From Hermatobates lingyangjiaoensis (taxonomy: Eukaryota; Arthropoda; Insecta; Hemiptera; Hermatobatidae), in the NCBI GenBank assembly GCA_026182355.1, contig JAPFBL010000070.1:531501-595500 (forward strand): DNA of 64,000 nt, written 5' to 3'. This document shows, piece after piece, positions 31,405-39,889 of this stretch (positions within the stretch are counted from its first letter, which is position 1; the number at the start of each line of letters is the position of its first letter). Below the pieces are notes generated by a model. It was given only the letters and a program-made list of their open reading frames with translations. It ran no database searches and was not told the DNA's origin. The position numbers were made by a program, and so were the translations under genes.

Positions 31405-32370
31405 ATGATAGCACTAAGGGAGTTAGCCAGGATAGCGAACCAATACCTAACTGCTCATGGAGAAACACTGTGTACGCAATCAAAGAGTAGTAGTGCGTTA
31501 AAGAAAGTATTTCCCAACGAAAAAACTAAATTTGTGAACACAGCTGCACAATCGAGCAATGTTAGGTGTTTTAAATGTGGAAAGGTAGGACACTTCTCGC
31601 GTAGCTGTAGATCTAGTGCGTACTATAGCCAGAGTAAAATGAATTGTTTTAATTGTCAGAAGTTTGGGCATTATGTGAAGAATTGTCCAATTAAGAATGA
31701 GTGGTGGAGAAAATCAAATGGCCATAACGGAGCTAGCGCCATTATAAGGGACAAGGATCCTCAACGAAACTGTGTGGATACCGACAAGGAAGGTAGAACT
31801 ATTACTTATGACGAGCTTTCTAGGTATATGGAAGGTGATATGTTTATACTTGGAGATGGAGCCAAAATAAAGATCACTCAAGGATGTAGCGGAGAAATAA
31901 GTGAAGATAAGAGAATGCAAGTTATGTCTGGTATGGTCGGAGAAAATGAAGTGCAGGTGCTACGGGATACAGGGTGTAGCGGCATCATCGTGAAAGAAAA
32001 ATTCGTGGGTAAGGATGTATATACTGGAAAAAGGGAGTTTCACCAGTGTATTCGTAATGATGTGAGGGCATTGCCTGTTGCCAGGATTACCATATCGACA
32101 CCTTTCTTGAGTGGTAACGTAGAAGAGTTAGTAATGAAAAACACCCTTTATGATTTAATTATAGGTAATGTTAGTGGTGCGAGAGCTCCAGATGACCCTG
32201 ATCCTGATTTCTTGAATAAACAAGAGGCTGCTGCTCTGACAAGAACGCAAGCTAAGAAGGAAGGTGTGAACATTCCCTTGGCTGCTGCTGCTGCAGTTCC
32301 AGACAAAGACTGTAATTCTGATTCTTTACCAGGAATTGATAAGAAAGATAAAAAAAAATTATCCGAATAA
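31405..32370 (+). CDS. Gag nucleocapsid and retropepsin-like protease frame
   Basis: A 321-codon frame whose Met is internal to the original gag. Two CCHC knuckles lie at residues 55-68 (CFKCGKVGHFSRSC) and 81-94 (CFNCQKFGHYVKNC). A protease-like domain follows, with RDTGCSG at 187-193 and the second motif YDLIIGN at 249-255. DPDPDF and an Ala-rich linker come next. The frame stops at 32370, where polymerase would be expected. Confidence 0.8.
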   Translation: MIALRELARIANQYLTAHGETLCTQSKSSSALKKVFPNEKTKFVNTAAQSSNVRCFKCGKVGHFSRSCRSSAYYSQSKMNCFNCQKFGHYVKNCPIKNEWWRKSNGHNGASAIIRDKDPQRNCVDTDKEGRTITYDELSRYMEGDMFILGDGAKIKITQGCSGEISEDKRMQVMSGMVGENEVQVLRDTGCSGIIVKEKFVGKDVYTGKREFHQCIRNDVRALPVARITISTPFLSGNVEELVMKNTLYDLIIGNVSGARAPDDPDPDFLNKQEAAALTRTQAKKEGVNIPLAAAAAVPDKDCNSDSLPGIDKKDKKKLSE

Positions 32371-32394
32371 TTCAAGGACCCATTTAGGAAGTTG

Positions 32395-32695
32395 TCTTTA
32401 GAGGCTGACTACGTTTGAGTTTTCAAGGAGTACCAGCAGGAGACTGAAGAAGCTTGTTGTCCTCGTCACACTGGGTCTACAAAGGACAAAAATAATAAGA
32501 AACAAAAGAGGAAGCCCCGAGTTCAATCAGGTTCTAACAGTGATTCAGATAACTGCAAGGACAAAGAAAAAAATCAAGGCAACATCGATCGCACAGCAAT
32601 TCAGACTCTTCTGATTCGGACGACAAGAAGAAAAGTAAAGGAAGAAGGTCAAGAAGAAGAACTGCTCGCAAAGTTCTTCGGTGAGTTCTAAGTAA
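32395..32695 (+). pseudogene. Ser/Asp/Lys-rich segment of unknown origin in place of pol
   Basis: One frame reads VFKEYQQETEEACC, then KNNKKQKRKPRVQSGSNSDS; a shifted frame continues SHSNSDSSDSDDKKKSKG and RRSRRR. This RS/SD-rich composition is unlike LTR polyproteins and recalls the charged tail of splicing proteins such as Prp40 relatives. It may be a captured host fragment; that is inference only. Confidence 0.35.
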
Positions 32696-32752
32696 ACTTC
32701 TTCTTGCTTGTCCTCTAGTTGCCCACCCAGGAATTCGTGCAACGAATTTTTT

Positions 32753-32783
32753 AGATAAAACTTTTTAAGCGTAAGTTTTATCT
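32753..32783 (+). other. Hairpin immediately upstream of the 3' LTR
   Basis: AGATAAAACTT and AAGTTTTATCT form a perfect 11-bp stem with a 9-base loop, 12 bases before the 3' LTR, where a polypurine tract is expected. The tract itself is poor (AAGTAGTGGCG). Confidence 0.6.
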
Positions 32784-32795
32784 TAAGTAGTGGCG

Positions 32796-33193
32796 TGTAA
32801 CGAATTCCTGGAGTGGTGATGCCCAGCTGTTTTTGAATGGTCTGTCTACGTGTTGAGGGCTGGCAACAGGCGGGTGGAATAAAAAACAGACAGGTGGTCT
32901 CCATGGTGACAAGTGGTAAAGAGTAGAGAAAAGCGAGGAATATAAGGTAGAGACTTATATTATAGTTTTGGTGGTGTATTTGTGATGAATTTGGACAAAT
33001 AGTTTTGGAACTGGTTGTGAAGGAGTCGTCCCTTCTTGCAGGTGGATATTACTGTATCAATACACGACTTTGATATTCTCGTATTGTCTGTTTAAAAAAT
33101 TGTAAGTAGGATATACTTATAAGTGTAAAAGAACTGGGCTGTAACAATCGTCGCGTTGTGTCAAAACTTACAATTGCCCAATATATTATTACA
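32796..33193 (+). repeat. 3' LTR
   Basis: 398 bp, same ends as the 5' LTR, with small insertions and many substitutions. Confidence 0.88.
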
Positions 33194-33239
33194 CTATAGT
33201 TTACTCTAAAACGTATATATTTATGACATTGCGCAGGTC

Positions 33240-33372
33240 CAGGTTTTCAAGTTTAAGTCCTCTCTGAGGGTCAGTGTGGATCTCCAACAAAATCCAGGCT
33301 CACGGTGAAGATTCAAACCTGCAATTTTCAGAACTAAAAACAAGTACCTGTTAGACCACACTTGACTCCAGT
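33240..33372 (-). mobile_element. tRNA-like SINE head, second family
   Basis: On minus: GTCAAGTGTGGTCTAACAGG, then GCAGGTTTGAATCTTCACCG as box B. Related to 9385-9492. Confidence 0.5.
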
Positions 33373-34105
33373 GTGACCTACCATTAATTTAATCTGACAT
33401 AATTTAATAAAAGAAGTAAAAGAATGTTTAATTGTGATTTCAGAAGATTCTATAACGGTATATATTCTTAGCAGAACACATTTTTGATTCTACTTCAAAA
33501 GTCTAAATTCAACTTCTGACATATTTCTCATCATTGAACAATATTTATCACAAAAGAAATCAGTAACTTCTTGTATATCACAAATAATTCTCCGTACACA
33601 ATCGGTGTTGTTCAACTTTACTTATAATACAGTAAACAGGTACATATGTACCATATTTTACATATGTACGTGATTCCAACAACGAATGAAGGTAAACAGG
33701 ATTAGTATGAAAAAAAATTAATGAAACTCTACAAAACTTTAATTTAATAAACTGATGTAATGTAGTCTACTTGATTTTCATTATAAAATTAAATATAAAA
33801 AACAAAGCGAAGCTGACGGTGGAAATGTGAAGGTCAGTTTTTCAAGTTCAAGTTTTTTATTTTAAGTTTTAACGACTTTTTTCATCAAAGTCAAGACACT
33901 TAGTCTATTCATGTTGTGCTTATTATGGAGGCAAAAGTATCAATTATTTATGAAACGATGTATACGTATTACCGGATGCACCAATACCATATGGTGTCAC
34001 CCATCCAATTAACAACCACTCTCAATATTGCATAACTTCGGTGATATAATGTAAGTATGTATATTCAATAAGACTAAGGTCGTTGAACATATAGACAAAC
34101 TTCTA
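33373..34105. other. AT-rich, nothing recognised
   Basis: No gene or repeat family identified. Confidence 0.4.
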
Positions 34106-34110
34106 TTTTA

Positions 34111-34216
34111 TAATTTTACAATAAACACGTGAAATAACAATCAACGTCCAAACTACAGTAAGAAATCAGAAAAAGATGTTAGTCTTTTTTCTGATTTCTT
34201 ACTGTGGTTTGGACAT
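34111..34216. repeat. Short alpha-family PLE hairpin
   Basis: Nearly perfect arms from 'caataaacacgtgaaataac' to 'tgtggtttggacattcat'. The ribozyme segment has been deleted at the centre. Confidence 0.6.
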
Positions 34217-35868
34217 TCATAGGCATACTTATGTGAAAAGAAATACCAACAAATGCGAACAAATTTGTTTCTCCTTTATTTCTTGTTATACCCCAGTTTT
34301 TTTTACATTGGACATCAAACTAATAAACTATAACAGGTCTTTTGGTTTAATTGAAGGCATACATTAAGTCATAGTTACTTTGATATAAACTAAAGTACGG
34401 TTTACTGAAATGTGTTCCTAGGCTGATTGAAGTGTCACTTCAATTCGTTTATCCAATTGAATTGAGTGTGTTGTTTTGAAAAAGTTTTTATTCTACTATA
34501 AAACTAAGACTATAATAAATAGCAGATGTTTTTAATTCGTCCTTCTGTTTATTGTTATTTGTTTCTGAGTTACTGCTTGTTATTTGTATTATTCACCACA
34601 ATGTATACTATAATTTTTCTTTTCTATTATAATATTTTTGTTTTATAAATCCATTTTGTTACATTCTTGTTCTTGTAGGCCGTAGGCCAATGTAAAAAAT
34701 TATTTTGATCAAATAATGAAACATCTGCCATGAGATGTATTCAAATTGAAAAATTTTACAATAACTAAATTCTTTTATTTCTTCATATTTATCTACATAG
34801 TTATCTCTGTGTGTAAGTATGTGTGTGTGTGATTTTTTTCCAAAAACATACTTTATTGTAACATACTCCCCACAAAGTACTATATGCAATTTTTACAACT
34901 GAAGTACACTAACATATACAACATTTTTGTATCTACATACTTAAGATATACAACATTGTTGTTAAGTATCGTATTCCTAGATCATTATTACAATCCTATT
35001 ATCATAATCTCGTCATCATAACAAGTAATATATTAATATAATACTTATCTGGGCAAAATAAGATTCGATAGAGCTTGTAATATACTATATGGAGCGTGCT
35101 AAATAAATGAATTTAAAAAAAAAAGTAATCTCAGCGAAATATATAAGTACCTTAACAAAGTAGCACCTAGTTAATTATTGTCAAGTATATTTTGGAATAT
35201 TCTTTTTATACAATTATGTCTTATTGAGCATGCTTGTGTTTGGTAATGTGTGAGAGAGAGAGAGAGTGTGTGTGTGTGAGTGTTATTCAACGCATTAATG
35301 TTAACATTTGACCTAAAATCGTAGACTTTGTTCTTAATCCCATAAAATAACCCTAGCAAGCTTAATTTTAAAAAAATAAACATATAGTCATTCTTGTAAC
35401 CAATGCATGTTCATATTGTTATGATTTTATCTAGTAAAGGACGAGGATGGCGCGATTACAAGATTGATGGCACACAGACTGTGGTGACTAAGCCTGGCCG
35501 TACACTGAAATGTTGAAATCATTTCGTGCCGAAGCCAACTGCAGGGATGCTCAACAGTGCCAAGTCTGTCGCAATAGTTTGAATCTTGTTTTATGGGTGT
35601 CAAATATCCTCGTTTTATATTTCATCTCAAATAGATTACTAAAGGGATTTATCGAAGTCTATCATTCAACGAAGACATCCTAATTGATCATTCATTTTCA
35701 GGAAGTTCAACCCATAAATTTTAACGATCACTTAAAATAAAACCTGTATATATATTTATATTTAGAGTTTGTAAAAGTATTCTAATTTCAAATAAAACTT
35801 GACTAGTTATTAAAGATAAATAACTATAATATAGTGATACTTTTGTCTTTTCTAATTGCAATTATCCT
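34217..35868. other. AT-rich; small GC-richer island at 35425-35580
   Basis: The island ('gacgaggatggcgcgattac', 'gactaagcctggccgtacac') has no frame or family I can identify. The rest is plain AT-rich DNA with a short (GA)n/(GT)n run at about 35249-35282. Confidence 0.35.
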
Positions 35869-35875
35869 TATATAT

Positions 35876-36340
35876 AACTACAAATATTGGAAGCCCTGTA
35901 CATAAAGGAAAGGAACCCCTCTATAAACCTCCAGGTTAAGGACATGTTCGTAATACCGAAGAGCAGGACCCTGGAGCCAAGGATTAGGTCCAATAAGAGT
36001 AGCAGCCTTAACCCTGTGCTCTGAATGGTTCGAATAAGTCAGAACTTTAGACCAACCAGGAGCGAGATCCGCTCAGATAGCTATTTAAGCTCTTGACTAC
36101 AAGGCATGCTCTACCTGATGATGACCAACGTTTCTATGGTCGAAAGCTCATAAAATATCAACAATGTCTCTAGGACAGATGTTATGGCAACTGCAGCCAG
36201 AGGAAAGAAGAATCGCCCGAAGGATCGAGGCCACCAGCGCAAAGCTAGTGGTGCAGAAGCTGCTGCAAATTTCAACCACATATGTTTAAGAGAAGACCTG
36301 CTGCCAACGTATTCATATATATATATATATATATATATAA
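35876..36340 (+). mobile_element. 5'-truncated PLE: endonuclease end, hammerhead, N-terminal frame
   Basis: From 35878 the frame reads LQILEALYIKERNPSINLQV, KDMFVIPKSR, the endonuclease C-terminus, stopping near 36025. A hammerhead lies at 36115-36146. Downstream, MSLGQMLWQLQPEERRIARR continues, with a frameshift, to NFNHICLREDLLPTYSYIYI in (TA)n. Same order as the copy at 4138-4660, and it also starts at a TA-rich point. Confidence 0.75.
36115..36146 (+). ncRNA. Hammerhead-like motif
   Basis: CTGATGA, T, GACCA/TGGTC with a 9-base loop, GAAAG. ATG at 36121 lies between core and stem II. No clear GTC follows. Confidence 0.55.
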
Positions 36341-36478
36341 ACCAATTAAAAAAGATAGCACACAGATAGGCACAAGAATAACTCACTTCTATATTTCGAC
36401 CATCGTCATCATCAGGAGGCGATGAGTCCCGCAGGAAGGCAGAGCGGCGGCTCATATATATATATATATATTATATAC
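36340..36478 (-). repeat. Delta-family PLE fragment between (TA)n tracts
   Basis: Minus 36415-36391 reads CTGATGA, T, GAC GATG GTC, GAAAT. Ends 'accaattaaaaaagatagca' match 59040-59275. Confidence 0.6.
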
Positions 36479-36665
36479 ATTATTATGTTCTATTAAAACT
36501 TATTCCTATTTCTAATTTAACACCTTTTCGGATTAATTTTTCCAATCTTTTCATCTCTGGCTTCCATAAGTTCGGGACAAGATATATCAGTTCTCCGAAA
36601 TTTTTATTTTTATATACCAACATGTTTCGGTCCAAATCGACCATTTTCAAGGCTATTTTTATACA
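36479..36665 (-). mobile_element. PLE N-terminal terminal-repeat fragment with CTTGAAAATG core
   Basis: On minus, from 36651: CCTTGAAAATGGTC, GATTT, GGACCGAAACATGTT. The ATG in it opens MVDLDRNMLVYKNKNFGELI and continues YLVPNLWKPEMKRLEKLIRK to IGISFN before TA-rich DNA. It is the same family as 2305-2510 but with an intact frame. Confidence 0.65.
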
Positions 36666-36699
36666 GGTAGTTTCACAACATTCTACAAATTTGTAGAGG

Positions 36700-36703
36700 C
36701 TTG

Positions 36704-36754
<51 letters not shown>

Positions 36755-36783
36755 ATAATATATATGTGTATATATATATATAT
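36700..36783. repeat. (TA)n microsatellite
   Basis: TA repeats directly continuing the PLE codons FTNIYI (minus strand). Confidence 0.9.
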
Positions 36784-36969
36784 GTTTGTAAAATTTGGAA
36801 GCAGTCCTTCTTTTAAGCATATTTCGTTGAACAGCTGACCGTATTTCGCTGATGTCATTTTCTTCACTAGTTTTTCAAGGTTTCTGAATACCTTCTTCTT
36901 TCCTTCATCCAAACGTTGGAGAATGTTAATTAAGTTATAACCGACATGTTTCGACTGGCTTCCAGTCAT
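36784..36969 (-). CDS. PLE N-terminal segment in the 3' terminal repeat
   Basis: The ATG at 36969 lies inside the hammerhead. The frame reads MTGSQSKHVGYNLINILQRL, then KKVFRNLEKLVKKMTSAKYG and CLKEGLLPNFTNIYI. It has no known domain and is basic and helical-looking. It should be the beginning of the full PLE protein, repeated at the 3' end because it lies within the terminal repeat. Confidence 0.65.
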
Positions 36970-36987
36970 CTTCAGGGTGATTAATTA
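36927..36987 (-). ncRNA. Complete hammerhead-ribozyme-like motif
   Basis: Stem I TAATTAA/TTAATTA plus ACC/GGT with internal loops; core CTGAAGA; one T; stem II GACTGG/CCAGTC with AAG loop; GAAAC; AT; GTC. Stem III is only the A-U and C-G pairs around AT. This very short stem III is as reported for PLE hammerheads. Confidence 0.8.
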
Positions 36988-37033
36988 AACAAAGAGGAAA
37001 ATTATTAGTCTTTGGAGTTGGTATTAAAACACA

Positions 37034-38788
37034 TTATATAGTAGAAGTTTGAAGTAGCTGCTCTTCGGCCTGATTCGCAAGGGCAACTGACTGAGGTGGG
37101 GTGGATGGTGGGGTGGGGGTACTGACAGTTAACGGTTTTTTCATCCAATCAGGCGCATATAGTTTAAGCACTCTCTCACTACTACCCGTTTGAATATTTA
37201 TTGTAGGTTTATTCTGTTTAATTATTATTGCTTCTGCGATTTGCAGCCGATTGAAGTTGTTTTCTTTTCTAATTATTTTAGTTCCACTCACGAGTAGGTC
37301 TCTAGTTATTTTGGTATTATGCTTGTCCTCTGAATGTTTCTTGGGACCGCCTATAGAAAGGTGCATGGTAAGTCTTCTCGACAGTGATGTAGTTGTCATC
37401 CCAATGTATGAATCGTTGCAGGGCTCACGGTCCCCGATTTGACAGGTGTATTCATACACGAGATTAGACTCCTTCAGTTGAGAATCTTTAACCTTATTGC
37501 TATTTCTCATCACTAGGCTGCTTATGGTGGGGCTCCGATAATAGGTTATTAAGGCGACCTTATCCTCGGGTGAGGTGCATTTTATATTCTTCTTAATTAT
37601 ATCCTTGAGTACGCGTTCGTCTATTTTGTGGTCTTCCGAATACTGATTTTCGTAATAAAGGTTATGTGTTATGCCTGTTATTTGGTTATCGGTTTGACTG
37701 ATGTGTTTCGAATTGAGATATTGTTTTAAAATATTGTCAAAGAGAGAGTTGGAGTAGCCGTTGTTAATGAGGGATTGTTTTGTAAACTCGATGTCCTTCT
37801 GAAATAGTTTCCAATTTGCTGTTGTTTTATAGACTCTATGTATCAAGGCTTTTATTGTTGAGTTCTTGTATTGTTGTGGGCATTCACTGTTAGCATTAAG
37901 ATAAGGTGCAGAGTTTGTGGACTTCTTGTGAATTGATGTAGTAAGTTTTCGGTTATGGTAATCTATCTTTACGTCGAGGAAGTTGAGTTTATTATTGACA
38001 GCAATCTCTGAGGTGAATTTGAGACCGGACTCGTCTTCAAAAATCTCTTTAAGCCTGTTGAGTTCATTCTGATCTTTTACTACAACGAAACAGTCATCAA
38101 CGTATCGGCAGTAGATAGTGGGTCTTGTCCCGAGTTTATTCATAATCTGGTTCTCCATGTGACACATATAGAAGTTGGCAAAGGTTACCCCCAGTGGTGA
38201 TCCCATGGCAACACCGTCAGTCTGAAGATATAAACTTCCGTCCACATGGGTAAAAGGATTTTGCGTCGTGCATGCATGTAGAAGCTTTTCAAGGATGGTT
38301 CGGCTGAGAGGTGGAGGTGGTAGTTGGTTGTTGTAGGCGTAATCACAGATTATTTTTATTGTTTCCTTGACCGGTACGTTGGTAAAAAGGGATTCTACAT
38401 CTAACGATGCTAAAGTTCCATCAGGTTCCAGGATTTTAAGGATGTCTAGAAATTCATCGGTTGATTTAACTATATATTTTGCAGGCATATAGGGTGTTAT
38501 TATTTTGTTTAATTCTTTAGCTGTATTGTAGACTGGGCTATTTATTTGTGAAATGATGGGTCTTAGTTTGTTTCCTGGCTTATGGATTTTTACGGTGCCG
38601 TAGATATATCCTGGGGAAAACTCTCCTACTATGGTTTGTAGTATTTTCTCATCCTTCTCCTTATTTACTGTTCTAATTAGTTTATTGATATTGGTTTTAA
38701 GTTCCTTAGTAGGGTTACGGGTTATTTTCTTGAAATAACAGGCATAACACATAACCTTTATTACGAAAATCAGTATTCGGAAGACCAC
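37034..38788 (-). CDS. PLE reverse transcriptase - GIY-YIG endonuclease (first 19 codons not native)
   Basis: A 584-codon frame. The reverse transcriptase shows GYIYGTVKIHKPG at 60-72, SLDVESLFTNVPV (128-140, motif A), TDGVAMGSPLG (190-200, motif B), YCRYVDD (226-232, motif C) and LNFLDVKI (268-275). The endonuclease shows VYEYTC (444-449), C457, YIGMTTTSLSRRL (461-473) and LQIAEAIII with the catalytic-type Glu at 519. The product would copy PLE RNA primed at a nicked end. Codons 1-19 are antisense of the neighbouring inverted copy, so the real protein is truncated before RT motif 1. No stop or frameshift breaks the remaining 565 codons. Clade assignment (Neptune/Poseidon-like) is only by appearance. 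Confidence 0.92.
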   Translation of the reverse strand: MVFRILIFVIKVMCYACYFKKITRNPTKELKTNINKLIRTVNKEKDEKILQTIVGEFSPGYIYGTVKIHKPGNKLRPIISQINSPVYNTAKELNKIITPYMPAKYIVKSTDEFLDILKILEPDGTLASLDVESLFTNVPVKETIKIICDYAYNNQLPPPPLSRTILEKLLHACTTQNPFTHVDGSLYLQTDGVAMGSPLGVTFANFYMCHMENQIMNKLGTRPTIYCRYVDDCFVVVKDQNELNRLKEIFEDESGLKFTSEIAVNNKLNFLDVKIDYHNRKLTTSIHKKSTNSAPYLNANSECPQQYKNSTIKALIHRVYKTTANWKLFQKDIEFTKQSLINNGYSNSLFDNILKQYLNSKHISQTDNQITGITHNLYYENQYSEDHKIDERVLKDIIKKNIKCTSPEDKVALITYYRSPTISSLVMRNSNKVKDSQLKESNLVYEYTCQIGDREPCNDSYIGMTTTSLSRRLTMHLSIGGPKKHSEDKHNTKITRDLLVSGTKIIRKENNFNRLQIAEAIIIKQNKPTINIQTGSSERVLKLYAPDWMKKPLTVSTPTPPSTPPQSVALANQAEEQLLQTSTI

Positions 38789-38809
38789 AAAATAGACGAA
38801 CGCGTACTC

Positions 38810-39370
38810 ATGGATATAATTAAGAAGAATATAAAATGCACCTCACCCGAGGATAAGGTCGCCTTAATAACCTATTATCGGAGCCCCACCATAAGCAGCC
38901 TAGTGATGAGAAATAGCAATAAGGTTAAAGATTCTCAACTGAAGGAGTCTAATCTCGTGTATGAATACACCTGTCAAATCGGGGACCGTGAGCCCTGCAA
39001 CGATTCATACATTGGGATGACAACTACATCACTGTCGAGAAGACTTACCATGCACCTTTCTATAGGCGGTCCCAAGAAACATTCAGAGGACAAGCATAAT
39101 ACCAAAATAACTAGAGACCTACTCGTGAGTGGAACTAAAATAATTAGAAAAGAAAACAACTTCAATCGGCTGCAAATCGCAGAAGCAATAATAATTAAAC
39201 AGAATAAACCTACAATAAATATTCAAACGGGTAGTAGTGAGAGAGTGCTTAAACTATATGCGCCTGATTGGATGAAAAAACCGTTAACTGTCAGTACCCC
39301 CACCCCACCTCAGTCAGTTGCCCTGGCGAATCAGGCCGAAGAGCAGCTACTTCAAACTTCTACTATATAA
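38810..39370 (+). CDS. PLE GIY-YIG endonuclease fragment
   Basis: 186 codons equal to the C-terminal part of the minus copy. The only obvious difference is the loss of four residues in the Thr/Pro run near the end (TPTPPQ against TPTPPSTPPQ). The reading frame is open and includes YIGMTTTSLSRRL and AEAIII. Confidence 0.85.
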   Translation: MDIIKKNIKCTSPEDKVALITYYRSPTISSLVMRNSNKVKDSQLKESNLVYEYTCQIGDREPCNDSYIGMTTTSLSRRLTMHLSIGGPKKHSEDKHNTKITRDLLVSGTKIIRKENNFNRLQIAEAIIIKQNKPTINIQTGSSERVLKLYAPDWMKKPLTVSTPTPPQSVALANQAEEQLLQTSTI

Positions 39371-39416
39371 TGTGTTTTAATACCAACTCCAAAGACTAAT
39401 AATTTTCCTCTTTGTT

Positions 39417-39477
39417 TAATTAATCACCCTGAAGATGACTGGAAGCCAGTCGAAACATGTCGGTTATAACTTAATTA
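39417..39477 (+). ncRNA. Complete hammerhead-ribozyme-like motif
   Basis: Same 61-base structure as 36927-36987: CTGAAGA at 39429-39435, stem II 39437-39451, GAAA 39452-39455, GTC ending at 39461 (predicted cleavage after C39461), stem I closing to 39477. Confidence 0.8.
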
Positions 39478-39594
39478 ACATTCTCCAACGTTTGGATGAA
39501 GGAAAGAAGAAGGTATTCAGAAACCTTGAAAAACTAGTGAAGAAAATGACATCAGCGAAATACGGTCAGCTGTTCAACGAAATATATATATGTG

Positions 39595-39840
39595 TAAATG
39601 GGCAGCAAATCTTCCTTTATGCAAATATAATTAAAAACCATAGCGGCTTCGGTATTAATAATCTTTTTAAGAACGTGTTTGTTTCTTTTAAACACTTCAC
39701 GGTGTTGCAATGGTAACTGAATGAGTAATTCTCCTAAAGACATATTAAGGAAACTTTTAACACTTAACAAACTGTACTGGATAAATCGAGGTTTGACCTC
39801 ACTGGCCATCTTCAGGTTTAACGAACATTAATATTTTAAA
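39595..39840 (-). mobile_element. PLE N-terminal terminal-repeat fragment (MSLGELL family)
   Basis: On minus, 39815-39790 reads CTGAAGA, T, GGCC/GGTC, AAAC (the G of GAAA is missing). ATG at 39809 opens MASEVKPRFIQYSLLSVKSF, then NMSLGELLIQLPLQHREVFK and FNYICIKEDLLPIYTYIYF. The frame is intact and ends in a short TA tract. Confidence 0.7.
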
Positions 39841-39889
39841 AGGAATACTAAAACTAATAGACGAATAAACAGAGTTTAATTTCAAAATA

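Larger units (their letters stand above)
30217..33198 (+). mobile_element. Non-autonomous Gypsy-like LTR retrotransposon with 5-bp target duplication
   Basis: LTRs at 30222-30606 and 32796-33193 both start TGTAACGAATTCC and end TTACA. They are flanked by CTATA on both sides (30217-30221 and 33194-33198). Next to the 5' LTR, TGGGGGCCTGTCCGGGAT (30611-30628) is close to the primer site complementary to tRNA-Pro. The interior encodes gag and an aspartic protease with frameshifts, but no reverse transcriptase, RNase H or integrase. The LTRs differ at numerous positions, so the insertion is old. It could only have moved with help in trans. Confidence 0.88.
36784..38732 (-). mobile_element. Penelope-like retroelement, 5'-truncated, with 3' terminal repeat
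   Basis: Minus-strand order: reverse transcriptase, GIY-YIG endonuclease, stop at 37034, hammerhead 36987-36927, then the N-terminal frame starting at 36969 and ending CLKEGLLPNFTNIYI in (TA)n. The start of the RT gene is cut at 38732, where the head-to-head copy begins. Confidence 0.9.
38733..39594 (+). mobile_element. Inverted second PLE copy (endonuclease part, hammerhead, N-terminal frame)
   Basis: Begins abruptly at AAATAACAGGCATAAC, equivalent to about residue 367 of the minus copy. It runs almost identically through the endonuclease, the hammerhead and the N-terminal frame to 'caacgaaatatatata'. Head-to-head with the minus copy; the join is at 38732/38733. Confidence 0.9.
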
